DNA of 34,413 nt from Alphaproteobacteria bacterium (GTDB lineage Bacteria > Pseudomonadota > Alphaproteobacteria > Puniceispirillales > Puniceispirillaceae). Position numbers and translations under genes: made by a program. The notes beneath the pieces are model-generated. The model was not told the origin of the DNA. It saw only the letters and a program-made list of their open reading frames with translations, and did not search any database. Location of the stretch: the NCBI GenBank assembly GCA_016780775.1, contig JADHLI010000020.1:1-34413 (forward strand), given 5' to 3'. Numbering within the stretch: the stretch's first letter is position 1; each line of letters starts with the position of its first letter. Shown here one piece after another: positions 25,148 through 33,031 of the stretch.

Positions 25148-26622
25148 AGCCCGCGATTAAGAAGTGCGCGTGCTGCTGCATCATGGCGGGTAAGCAATGC
25201 CCCTAAATCGAGGCGAGATAACCTTCCATCCGTGACCACCATTCGGCCAGCTGTCATCACATGGCGGGGCTTTACAGGTCCACATAAAACAAGTGCGGCA
25301 AGCGGGTCTGACTGGGTGCCAGAAAAATCAATGCAATTTCGGTCAAAAATCGCTAGATCAGCAGCAAAATTAGGGGCGATTTGGCCAATATCGTGACGGT
25401 TTAGCGTCTCAGCTCCGCCTCTGGTTGCAACACGCAGCGCTTCTCTTGCGGTCATTTTATCTGCGCCGCCCAGCACCCGTTGTAACAGCATAGTCTGGCG
25501 CGCTTCGTTCATTAGATGTCCGCTATCACTTGAAGAAGATCCATCCACACCTAAGCCAACCTTCACGCCAGCATCCAGCATCTGGCGTACCGGTGCAATT
25601 CCGCTAGCAAGGCGCATATTAGAGCAAGGGCAATGCGCAACACCTGTACCAGTACGAGCAAATAAATCAATTTCTTGACTATCTAGCTGGACACAATGCG
25701 CGTGCCAGACATGCGCCCCTGTCCAGCCTAGATTTTCAACATAATCCCCCGGACGCTGGCCAAACTGGGCAAGCGAGTAATCAATATCTTCCACATTTTC
25801 GGCTAAATGGGTATGCAACCCAACGCCTTTGTCAGCGGCCATCAAAGCAGTGTCGCGCATCAACTCGACACTGACTGAAAAAGGCGAGCAAGGCGCAAGA
25901 GCGATGCGGGTCATAGCATATGGGCTATCATCATGAAAGGCATCAATAACGCGCAAACAATCTTCTAAAATCCTATCCTCTTGTTCAGTTAAGCTGTCTG
26001 GCGGCAACCCTCCTTTGCTCTCACCAATGCTCATCGAACCTCTAGTGGCGGTAAAGCGGATGCCAACATCTTGAGCCGCTTCAATGCTGTTATCCAGTCG
26101 GCTGCCATTGGGATAAAGATAGAGATGGTCAGACGAAGTGGTGCAGCCGCTTAAAGCAAGCTCAGACAGGCCGATTACCGCTGAGATATAAATATCATCA
26201 GGGGTCAGTTGTTGCCATATAGGATAGAGGGTCTTTAACCAGCCAAACAGACTCTCATTCTGTGCTTCGGGAATAAGGCGGGTTAGATTTTGAAACAGGT
26301 GATGATGTGTATTCACAAGGCCGGGAATAACAATATGACCAGATAAATTCATCACCTCATCAACGCGCGCAGCATGGCTGGCTAGGCTTGCATTACTGCC
26401 AACCGCTTTGATGACACCATTTTCAATTAGGATAGCTGCGTCCTGTAACTCTTCACCGCAACCAGCATTACGAGGTGACTTAGAGTTCCCAGGCAGGCCA
26501 TTATTCCCAGGCAGGCCATTATTCCCAGGCAGGCCATTATTCCCAGACGGACCATTGTTCCCAGACGGACCATTGTTCATAGTCGCCAGAACATCAATTT
26601 TTGTTAGCAACAGGCTAGTCAA
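25144..26622 (-). CDS. Guanine/8-oxoguanine deaminase-type amidohydrolase with collagen-like insert
   Basis: A 492-aa metal-dependent hydrolase that should deaminate guanine (to xanthine) or 8-oxoguanine (to urate). Motifs: NTHHHLFQN (HxH), LHTHLAENVED, HCPCSNMRLASG and LGVDGSSSSDSGHLMNE with the metal aspartate. The SGHLMNEARQ and LGGADKMTAREALR stretches resemble the 8-oxoguanine deaminase branch more than classic GuaD. Between the first two strands of the N-terminal beta domain there is an insertion: residues 18-47 are ten Gly-X-Y triplets (NNGLPG-type), encoded by five 18-bp repeats. The core frame is intact. It is the last gene of a minus-strand operon with the two Lin0512-like genes (21-base gap) and is convergent with xdhC, which fits supplying xanthine. 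Confidence 0.9.
   Translation of the reverse strand: MTSLLLTKIDVLATMNNGPSGNNGPSGNNGLPGNNGLPGNNGLPGNSKSPRNAGCGEELQDAAILIENGVIKAVGSNASLASHAARVDEVMNLSGHIVIPGLVNTHHHLFQNLTRLIPEAQNESLFGWLKTLYPIWQQLTPDDIYISAVIGLSELALSGCTTSSDHLYLYPNGSRLDNSIEAAQDVGIRFTATRGSMSIGESKGGLPPDSLTEQEDRILEDCLRVIDAFHDDSPYAMTRIALAPCSPFSVSVELMRDTALMAADKGVGLHTHLAENVEDIDYSLAQFGQRPGDYVENLGWTGAHVWHAHCVQLDSQEIDLFARTGTGVAHCPCSNMRLASGIAPVRQMLDAGVKVGLGVDGSSSSDSGHLMNEARQTMLLQRVLGGADKMTAREALRVATRGGAETLNRHDIGQIAPNFAADLAIFDRNCIDFSGTQSDPLAALVLCGPVKPRHVMTAGRMVVTDGRLSRLDLGALLTRHDAAARALLNRGL
26486..26575 (-). repeat. Five 18-bp tandem repeats encoding a collagen-like loop
   Basis: Three identical units of TTCCCAGGCAGGCCATTA (plus-strand reading, 26486-26539) are followed by two identical copies of a variant, TTCCCAGACGGACCATTG (26540-26575). 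On the coding strand each unit gives six residues, NNGLPG or NNGPSG. Whole-codon units keep the frame whatever the copy number. Near-identity within blocks points to recent expansion. Confidence 0.92.
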
Positions 26623-26643
26623 AATAGCCTCCTTTTTTAAGGG

Positions 26644-27003
26644 CTACCTCGTAAGTTCCCAATCATCTGGATTTATATCAAGACAGGCTTCCACCGCAGC
26701 TGTTGCGATAACTGAACATGTGTCATTATCTTTGTCATGCACATCTAGCCCCCCCTTTACAACGGTAACTACTGCATTTCCGCGCGGTAATTCATCTGCA
26801 ACTATTTTTGTATCAACAGAATCGGGCTTTTGCACGCCGATGGTAACATTCACCTGCATATCTTCGTGGCTAAGCCCTAGCGAGCGAAACAGTACCAGTG
26901 AGCTATGATGAAGTGCATCCTGAACCGCTCGGCAAGCTGCCTTGGTGTAATCTTCCCCATATAAATCATTGCCTGTGCCCATTTCCAAGATTAGTCGTTT
27001 CAT
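26644..27003 (-). CDS. Lin0512-like family protein, second paralogue
   Basis: The 119-aa protein starts MKRLILEMGTGNDLYGEDYT and contains AVQDALHHSSL, VTIGVQKPDSVD and VVKGGLD, the pattern of the Lin0512 family, whose biochemical role is not known to me. It is clearly homologous to the gene just upstream: IGVQKP, GGLD and the TKAA.RA.QDAL block align. The start codon overlaps the stop of that gene by four bases (ATGA). Such side-by-side paralogues often form a hetero-oligomer. The shared operon with a guanine-type deaminase suggests a part in purine turnover, which is inference. Confidence 0.85.
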   Translation of the reverse strand: MKRLILEMGTGNDLYGEDYTKAACRAVQDALHHSSLVLFRSLGLSHEDMQVNVTIGVQKPDSVDTKIVADELPRGNAVVTVVKGGLDVHDKDNDTCSVIATAAVEACLDINPDDWELTR

Positions 27004-27395
27004 GCGCTTGCCCCTTTGTTAGTGGCAGGTTGCATATTAAAAAAGACGTTCACTGCTGCGTTGGCGATAACTGTTTTGTCAGTATCTGCTGGCGGTTTGC
27101 CCAAGCTTTTATCAGCTGGTTTGGCAATATCTAGCCCGCCATGTACAACTATGACCGACCCTTTGCCATAGGGCAGAATAGCTTTGACCGCTTCAATATC
27201 TACCGCTTCTGGCTTTTGGACACCAATTTCCACCTCGACAATCATATCCTCACGCGAAAACCCAAACGCATCTGCCATAGTCAGGGAATTATGCCAGAGT
27301 GCATCTTGCAAAGCCCGGATTGCTGCTTTGGTATAATCCTGGCGACGCAGGGAGGTGCCCATGCCTAGTTCCATCGCAACCTTTTTCTTTGCCAT
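27000..27395 (-). CDS. Lin0512-like family protein, first paralogue
   Basis: The start is ATG 27393-27395, beginning MAKKKVAMELGMGTSLRRQDYT, because GAGGAAAG stands just upstream; the frame open to 27446 has no such site. The 131-aa product shares MG.G.....DYTKAA.RA.QDAL, EIGVQKPEAVD and VHGGLD with its neighbour, and carries an extra loop (KPADKSLGKPPAD). No signal peptide or membrane segment is seen. It opens the three-gene minus-strand operon and is divergent from the LysE-type gene. Confidence 0.85.
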   Translation of the reverse strand: MAKKKVAMELGMGTSLRRQDYTKAAIRALQDALWHNSLTMADAFGFSREDMIVEVEIGVQKPEAVDIEAVKAILPYGKGSVIVVHGGLDIAKPADKSLGKPPADTDKTVIANAAVNVFFNMQPATNKGASA

Positions 27396-27569
27396 TCTTT
27401 CCTCTTTTTTTAAAAAGCAATAATTCGATTTTTTCTTATTCTTCAAAAAAGCTAGACCTATTTACATAATTTGTCATATTTTTCTAACGATTTTATGTCC
27501 ATTTTTCGCAAGTTGATTTGGGTTGAATTTTTTTTGGCTTGCATCTCATCAGATCATAACGGTGTTCTA

Positions 27570-28202
27570 GTGCTCTCAGCCTTTATTTCCGGATTTTTTA
27601 TCAGCCTGTCCCTGATTTTGGCGATAGGCCCGCAGAATAGTTTTGTTATCCGGCAAGGCTTACTGAATCAGCATGTTTTGGCGGTGGTATTGTTTTGCGG
27701 GATATCGGATGCTCTGCTGATCTGTTTAGGGGTGCTTGGGCTTGGCACCATTATGGCACCTATTTTTGAAGATTATGCAGACTGGTTGTTTGGTATATCC
27801 GCGCTTTGGCTGGGCGTTTACGGTCTGGGGCGGCTGCGTGCTGCCTATCAAGCGGCGGATAGCATTACAGCAGATAGCACAGGCGAGCCTGTCACAAATT
27901 TACGCAGTATTTTTAGCCTGCTAGCAGTGCTGACTTTTGCTAATCCGCATGTGTATCTGGATACAGTTGTTTTGCTAGGGGCGGTTTCCATTGGCTATAT
28001 CGGGCTTGAAAAGCTGGTCTTTGCTAGTGGTGCATCGCTGGCTAGCTTGTCCTTTTTTGCCAGTATTGGATTTGGGGCAAAACGCCTTAGTCCGCTGATG
28101 CGCTCGGCGCGTGCCTGGCGAATGCTAGATATTGTAACCGCGCTTATAATGTTTGTTTTTGCCGTAACGTTGCTAGCGCAAACCAGCTGGGTGACAGGAT
28201 AA
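27570..28202 (+). CDS. LysE/ArgO-type amino acid exporter
   Basis: An inner-membrane exporter with about six helices. The family signature is LSAFISGFFISLSLILAIGPQNSFVIRQGLL at its N-terminus, with FANPHVYLDT later. The GTG at 27570 gives 210 aa, the family's usual length, and places the signature at residue 2. The frame is open upstream, with possible starts at ATG 27495 and TTG 27471, but those add a non-family extension. None of the candidates has a strong ribosome-binding site, so the start is uncertain. Basic amino acids are the usual LysE substrates; the neighbouring purine genes do not explain it. Confidence 0.85.
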   Translation: MLSAFISGFFISLSLILAIGPQNSFVIRQGLLNQHVLAVVLFCGISDALLICLGVLGLGTIMAPIFEDYADWLFGISALWLGVYGLGRLRAAYQAADSITADSTGEPVTNLRSIFSLLAVLTFANPHVYLDTVVLLGAVSIGYIGLEKLVFASGASLASLSFFASIGFGAKRLSPLMRSARAWRMLDIVTALIMFVFAVTLLAQTSWVTG

Positions 28203-28209
28203 CAGGCCT

Positions 28210-28419
28210 CTAATCCAAATCTTCGCTTAGCACAGTTAGTTGAATGTGATAGCAAAGCTCCCCCTCATCATCATCGCGATAGACAACACCAAAGGTTTCT
28301 CCATCTAGCTGAAATTCTACTGAATCCTTAGCCTCTGGTCTGGCGATGAGTGTGATATCATGATTGCCGAAACGCTTGCGCAAAAAACGTTGCAGTTTTT
28401 GGGTTTCAGTCGGTGTCAT
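28210..28419 (-). CDS. DUF3126-like small protein
   Basis: A 69-aa protein starting MTPTETQKLQRFLRKRFGN and containing VEFQLDGETFGVVYRDDDEGE. This matches my recollection of DUF3126, a family largely confined to Alphaproteobacteria with no known function. It is convergent with the LysE-type gene (7-base gap). Confidence 0.8.
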   Translation of the reverse strand: MTPTETQKLQRFLRKRFGNHDITLIARPEAKDSVEFQLDGETFGVVYRDDDEGELCYHIQLTVLSEDLD

Positions 28420-28567
28420 TCGGCAAGCCTCATATCGGTTTAGAAGTAAAAATAAATATTGGTTAAAACGTACTCAGCTTAAGACAAGGCAGAGCCCTTT
28501 GTCTAGATCAGATAAGCCGTTTGTAAGCCTGTAATGTTCAGATAAGGGTCAGAAATTTGAAAATAGA

Positions 28568-28846
28568 TTAGCCGTGACGGGCGATTTGTCCGCCATAACG
28601 CGGCCACGCTGGCCGGGCTGCCACGTCATGTGTTCCGCAATTACTACAGCGCAGATAAACACCTAATTCTGGTACAGGAAATAGTGGGCCTAATCTTTCT
28701 ATCAGTGTATCCACGGGTAGATCTGCATTGTGGCTGCATCTATTACACCAGCAAAACACATCAAGATTTTGCGCTGCCAGATGATGTAAACATACAGGCT
28801 GATGCGGTTCTGTCTTTTTAATTTCCTGTTCTTTAAACCTGCCCAT
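28568..28846 (-). CDS. Small cysteine-rich, probably zinc-binding protein
   Basis: The 92-aa protein has CWCNRCSHNADLPVDTLIER and LRCSNCGTHDVAARPAWPRYGG. Two CxxC pairs about 35 residues apart look like a zinc ribbon. Similar short proteins occur in Alphaproteobacteria as conserved hypotheticals; I know no function. The start ATG is followed by a basic stretch and its ribosome-binding site is weak. About 150 bases on each side contain no gene that I can support. Confidence 0.75.
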   Translation of the reverse strand: MGRFKEQEIKKTEPHQPVCLHHLAAQNLDVFCWCNRCSHNADLPVDTLIERLGPLFPVPELGVYLRCSNCGTHDVAARPAWPRYGGQIARHG

Positions 28847-29003
28847 AACCTGACGCCAATATTTGTTTAGATAAATCTGTTCTTGTTTTGTTCTAATTTA
28901 GTTATATCTAAATCTTTAGGCAGAGGCAAGGTAAAATCCAGCCTATTAAGAGACAGGGTTTGCTGAAACTATAGATTATTAGCTTTTGGTTTTCAGGAAG
29001 GTT

Positions 29004-29333
29004 TTACGCCCTTATCAGGCGAGGCAACCGGTGCAGATAGCTTGTCAGCTCAGGTAATTTGCGTGTGCGAAACAGCGTTTTTTTACGATCTTTAAGGATA
29101 AATACGGGCTTCTCAGACCCCTTAATGCGCTGTTTTTCAATGGTGAAAAGGGGCTGTTCATGGGCATGTTTAAAAATTGAGAAAATAGCACAATTATCAA
29201 TATGGTCTAGCGCGTAATCACGCCAATCACTGTTGGCAACACGCGCAGCATAAGTTGAGAGAATATTGGATAATTCCGTCCGTGAAAAATAGAGGGTCTT
29301 GGTTTTTTTACGTGAAACAGAATGAGATGACAT
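29004..29333 (-). CDS. DUF2794-like protein
   Basis: A 109-aa protein with YFSRTELSNILSTYAARVAN, then DWRDYALDHIDNCAIFSIF and PLFTIEKQR. This is the DUF2794 pattern, a conserved alphaproteobacterial family of unknown function. The basic N-terminus has no signal peptide. It is divergent from the YfgM-like gene across about 270 bases. Confidence 0.83.
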   Translation of the reverse strand: MSSHSVSRKKTKTLYFSRTELSNILSTYAARVANSDWRDYALDHIDNCAIFSIFKHAHEQPLFTIEKQRIKGSEKPVFILKDRKKTLFRTRKLPELTSYLHRLPRLIRA

Positions 29334-29532
29334 TTATTGCTGCTACCTGCTCTTTCATTGGTCTCGTTATCATCTAGCGCGGTCTTAATAAAAACGCCTG
29401 CTTTAACTTTATATCCCTACCTAAAGAGTGGCTAAAGCGCTATCAAAGGTCAAGCCTTATAGAACGCTGAAAATTCGCTGAATATTGCTATTCTGACTAA
29501 ACGCAAAAAAAACTGGAAAACAAACGCCTAAT

Positions 29533-29555
29533 AGACGTATAAGGGCAGACGTATA
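29533..29555 (+). promoter_or_regulatory. Short direct repeat in the leader of the YfgM-BamB-Der operon
   Basis: AGACGTATA occurs at 29533-29541 and again at 29547-29555, 14 bases apart, 51 bases before the YfgM-like start codon. It may be a regulator site. Nothing else recognisable lies in the 29334-29605 intergenic region apart from AT-rich sequence suited to divergent promoters. Confidence 0.25.
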
Positions 29556-29605
29556 TAGATGAGCAAATTTAAATTAATAGGCCTGAAATCTCAGGGTGAG
29601 TGCAT

Positions 29606-30244
29606 ATGGCAGATATATTTGACGAGATTAACAACGAGCTGAAACAGGACAGGCAAGCTGTGTTGTGGCAACGCTATGGCAAATATGTCATTGGTGTCGC
29701 GGTGCTGATTATCGTGCTTGTTGGCGCGCGTCAGGGATATGTGTATTGGAAAGAGGCGCGCGATGGCGCCGCTGCTACGGCTTATTATCAAGCAGCTTCT
29801 ATCGAAGATGCGGGTGAGGCGTTAGAAGCAGCTGGAGACACGCTAACGCCTGGCTATCAGGTGCTGGCTGATTTTACTATTGCCCGCAAATTAGCTGAGC
29901 AAGGCAGAGCTAGCGATGCTGAATCTGCTTTTCTAATCCTAGCTGAGCGTGATGATATTGACGGCTTTTACCGGGATGCTGCGCTGTTATTGTCGGTGAT
30001 GCATGCTCCCGAAAATGCGAATAGTGATGATTTGCTCGCGCGTCTTTCTGTGCTGACCGATACAGCCGGACCTTTGCAGGGGCTGGCGCTAGAGCAGGCA
30101 GCAGGACTTGCCTTAAGAGGGGGGCGTGCGCAAGATGCGGCGGCCTTCTTGGAAAAAATAACTACACTTAGCGAAGTGCCTTCTAGCCTGCGTCAACGCG
30201 CATCACAATTGCTGACTATTGTTGGCGGTAAGGTGTCTGGGTAA
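29606..30244 (+). CDS. YfgM-like membrane-anchored TPR protein
   Basis: The 212-aa protein has a cytoplasmic start (MADIFDEINNELKQDRQ), one membrane helix (about 26-42, YVIGVAVLIIVLVGARQ) and a periplasmic region of TPR-like helices. This is the layout of YfgM, which links the Sec translocon to periplasmic chaperones. ATG 29606 with GGTGAG upstream is preferred over the GTG two codons earlier. It overlaps the BamB-like gene by one base (TAATG), and the yfgM-bamB-der order is also that of E. coli. Confidence 0.85.
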   Translation: MADIFDEINNELKQDRQAVLWQRYGKYVIGVAVLIIVLVGARQGYVYWKEARDGAAATAYYQAASIEDAGEALEAAGDTLTPGYQVLADFTIARKLAEQGRASDAESAFLILAERDDIDGFYRDAALLLSVMHAPENANSDDLLARLSVLTDTAGPLQGLALEQAAGLALRGGRAQDAAAFLEKITTLSEVPSSLRQRASQLLTIVGGKVSG

Positions 30245-31593
30245 TGAGAAGCGCATTCGGGCAAATCTATCTATTAGGGTCAAGTCTGCGAGGCGGAGCC
30301 AGCTTGCTGGGCGCGCTGTTAATGCTAGCTGCATGCGCTGATAATGAGCTTATCTTGAAAGGGGAGCGTGAAGCGGTTTTGTTGGAAACTTCCAGCTTGG
30401 TTATTGATGATGGCGCCGCGGCCGAATTCGGCGCAATCGGTTCTGCAATAACAAACCAAGATGCTGGACATCCCGGCCTTTCTGCTGGTCATGCAGGTGG
30501 GCATCTTACCCTAGAGACGCCGCTGAAACGGGTTTGGCGTTCCAGAGTTGCTGCCCCTGAAGATGATGTGGTTAGTCTGCCACAGCCGATGATTGCTGAC
30601 GGGCGTATCTATGCGCTTGGGGCGGATGCGCTACTTACTGCTTTTGATTTGGAAAGCGGCGATGTATTTTGGCAGTTTCAGGTAAATGCGCCTGATAGTG
30701 GCCTGTTTCCAGGCAAAGCAGGCGGTATTGCGACAAATGGTGAGGTGGTCGCTGTGCATGCAGCGCGCGATAGCCTTAGCCTGCTGGATGTGAAAAATGG
30801 CTCAGAAATCTGGCGCGTTGAGCATGACAGCCCGTTGGCAGGTGGCCCAACTCTTATCGATAATGCGGGTGTTGTTGTCACGGATATTGATGGATATGTT
30901 TTTGTCTATCGTCTAGCAGATGGCGAGCTGGCATGGCAGTCCGTTGGTTTGCCCGTGGATACAGTTGTGTTTGGTGCGCCATCGCCGGCAGTTAGTGGCG
31001 CTGAGCTCGTCCTAGCAGGGGCGGGCGGCGAAATTGCCATTCAAAAGGTCGAGAATGGCCAGCTTTTATGGGCAGATAGCCTTGCGACCTTATCGCCAAC
31101 TACCCCGCTACAAGAACTGGGTGATGTATTAGCCCATCCCATCCATGATGGTGAGAACATCTATGTGATAAGCCAATCTGGCCTGCTAAGTGCTTATGAA
31201 TCCAAAACTGGTTTTCAGATTTGGGAGCATCCAATAGCTGGCGTGCAGATGCCGTGGATAGCAGGGGATAGCTTGTTTGTCTTGTCGGTAGAGGGGCATG
31301 TTATCGCTTTGCGTAAATCAGACGGGGCAGTCAGATGGATGACGGCGCTAGATGGAAGCGGCGAGCTAGGTTCAGCTAAGCCTGGAACCGTTACGGAATA
31401 TTTTGGTCCTGTTGTGGCCTCTGGCATGGTGCATGTCTTATCAGAGGGGGGCAAGCTGGTTAGCCTGAACGCTGAGACAGGCGCAGAAGTTTCCAGTCAG
31501 TCTTTAGGTAGCAAGGTTAATATTCCCCCGCAAATCGCTCAATCTAGCTTCATTTATCTGACAGAATCTGGTCAGCTAAACGTAATGCGCTAA
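30244..31593 (+). CDS. bamB: BamB-like outer-membrane assembly lipoprotein (PQQ-type beta-propeller)
   Basis: BamB assists BamA in inserting outer-membrane beta-barrels. The 449-aa protein has a signal peptide ending LLMLAAC, predicting lipidation at Cys31. After a linker come repeated PQQ-type blades (AFDLESGDVFWQF; LLDVKNGSEIWRVEH; VYRLADGELAWQS; YESKTGFQIWEH; LRKSDGAVRWM). The family assignment is supported by its place between the YfgM-like gene and der. der begins five bases after its stop. Confidence 0.87.
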   Translation: MRSAFGQIYLLGSSLRGGASLLGALLMLAACADNELILKGEREAVLLETSSLVIDDGAAAEFGAIGSAITNQDAGHPGLSAGHAGGHLTLETPLKRVWRSRVAAPEDDVVSLPQPMIADGRIYALGADALLTAFDLESGDVFWQFQVNAPDSGLFPGKAGGIATNGEVVAVHAARDSLSLLDVKNGSEIWRVEHDSPLAGGPTLIDNAGVVVTDIDGYVFVYRLADGELAWQSVGLPVDTVVFGAPSPAVSGAELVLAGAGGEIAIQKVENGQLLWADSLATLSPTTPLQELGDVLAHPIHDGENIYVISQSGLLSAYESKTGFQIWEHPIAGVQMPWIAGDSLFVLSVEGHVIALRKSDGAVRWMTALDGSGELGSAKPGTVTEYFGPVVASGMVHVLSEGGKLVSLNAETGAEVSSQSLGSKVNIPPQIAQSSFIYLTESGQLNVMR

Positions 31594-31598
31594 AGCTG

Positions 31599-33023
31599 AT
31601 GAGTGTTACTCTTGCCATTGTTGGACGGCCAAATGTTGGCAAATCCACTTTATATAACCGCCTGACTGGCACTCATCATGCGATTGTTGATGACCAACCT
31701 GGTGTTACCCGCGACCGCCGTGAGGGGGATGCCTATCTAGCAAGTATGGAATTTCGCCTGATCGATACGGCTGGACTGGAAAAAGCAAAAGCAGGTAGCT
31801 TGCAAGACAGAATGCGAGAGCAAACAGAGATGGCGGTAGCACAAGCCGATATCACGTTGCTAGTGATTGATGCGCGCGCAGGTATCTTGCCAGATGATGT
31901 GCATTTCGCGCGTCAGATACGAAAATCTGGAACCAGCGTGATTTTGCTTGCTAATAAATGCGAAGGTAAAACAGGGGCAGAAACACTGGCCGAAGCATGG
32001 CAATTAGGGTTAGGCGCACCCGTACCGCTATCTGCAGCACATGGTGACGGGCTGATAGATTTGTTTGATGCCCTGCGCGAGACGGCGCGTGAAATAGGTC
32101 TTGAAGATGCCCTTTTTGCGGCCGCAGATGCCAGCAAAGAAAAAGCAGAAGAGATTATCATACCAGAAGATGAAGATGGACCAGATGTCTGGATTGATGA
32201 CCGTGATAAGAGCCCGATCCGAATGGCAATTATTGGCCGCCCGAATATGGGCAAATCTACTCTTGCTAATACTTTGCTTGGCGAATCACGTCTCTTAACA
32301 GGCCCAGAAGCAGGGATTACACGCGATAGCATCACCTTGCCCTTTGATTGGGAAGGTACAGCTTATGAGCTGGTAGATACAGCTGGTATGCGCCGGCAAG
32401 CCCGTGTAACCGACAGGATTGAGCGGTTGATGGTCAATGATGCTGAACGGGCTATCCAATATGCCAAGATTTGCGTGCTTATGCTGGATGCCCGACAGCC
32501 GCCTCATAAACAGGACATGGTTATTGCCCGCCAGGTTACTGATGAGGGGCGTGCGCTTATTATCGCCGCTAATATGTGGGATGATGTGGCGGACAAGCAA
32601 AAAGCGATGCAGCAAATAAATGACCGTCTGCAAACCTCGCTAGCTCAGGTGCGCGGTGTGCCAGTTGTACCGATTTCCGGGATGTATGGGCGCGGTTTGG
32701 ATAAGTTGATGAAGGCCGCACATGATATTCATCAGAAATGGAACACACGGATTTCAACCGGCCGGCTAAATCGGTGGCTGGAGCCAATGCTGGAAGCCCA
32801 TCCCCCGCCCATGTCACAAGGCAGGCGCTTGCGCATCCGCTATATGACGCAAGTCCGCACCCGCCCGCCAACATTTGCGCTGTTTGCCAGCCGTCCCGTT
32901 GATATCCCTGAGAGCTACCTGCGTTATCTGATAGGGGGCTTGCGTGATGATTTTGGGCTAGAAGGCGTGCCAGTACGGATGATGCTGCGTAAGGGCAACA
33001 ACCCCTATCAGCCTAAATCTTAA
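31599..33023 (+). CDS. der: Ribosome-assembly GTPase Der (EngA)
   Basis: Der is an essential GTPase needed for maturation of the 50S subunit. This 474-aa protein has two tandem G domains: GRPNVGKST at 8-16 with DTAGLE and ANKCE, and GRPNMGKST near 212-220 with DTAGMRRQ. The acidic linker between them is EEIIIPEDEDGPD. The C-terminal KH-like domain follows (RLRIRYMTQVRTRPPTF). In the second G4 motif NMWD replaces the usual NKWD. Start ATG 31599 has a weak ribosome-binding site and may depend on coupling with bamB. Confidence 0.97.
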   Translation: MSVTLAIVGRPNVGKSTLYNRLTGTHHAIVDDQPGVTRDRREGDAYLASMEFRLIDTAGLEKAKAGSLQDRMREQTEMAVAQADITLLVIDARAGILPDDVHFARQIRKSGTSVILLANKCEGKTGAETLAEAWQLGLGAPVPLSAAHGDGLIDLFDALRETAREIGLEDALFAAADASKEKAEEIIIPEDEDGPDVWIDDRDKSPIRMAIIGRPNMGKSTLANTLLGESRLLTGPEAGITRDSITLPFDWEGTAYELVDTAGMRRQARVTDRIERLMVNDAERAIQYAKICVLMLDARQPPHKQDMVIARQVTDEGRALIIAANMWDDVADKQKAMQQINDRLQTSLAQVRGVPVVPISGMYGRGLDKLMKAAHDIHQKWNTRISTGRLNRWLEPMLEAHPPPMSQGRRLRIRYMTQVRTRPPTFALFASRPVDIPESYLRYLIGGLRDDFGLEGVPVRMMLRKGNNPYQPKS

Positions 33024-33031
33024 GACGCGCT

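Noticed and set aside
26486-26575. Tandem repeats considered as a CRISPR array
   Set aside because: The 18-bp units are contiguous without spacers and maintain a coding frame, so this is a minisatellite in a gene.
26408-26908. 166-codon plus-strand ORF spanning the tandem repeats
   Set aside because: Antisense to the deaminase and Lin0512-like genes; it contains the mirrored repeat and lacks family features.
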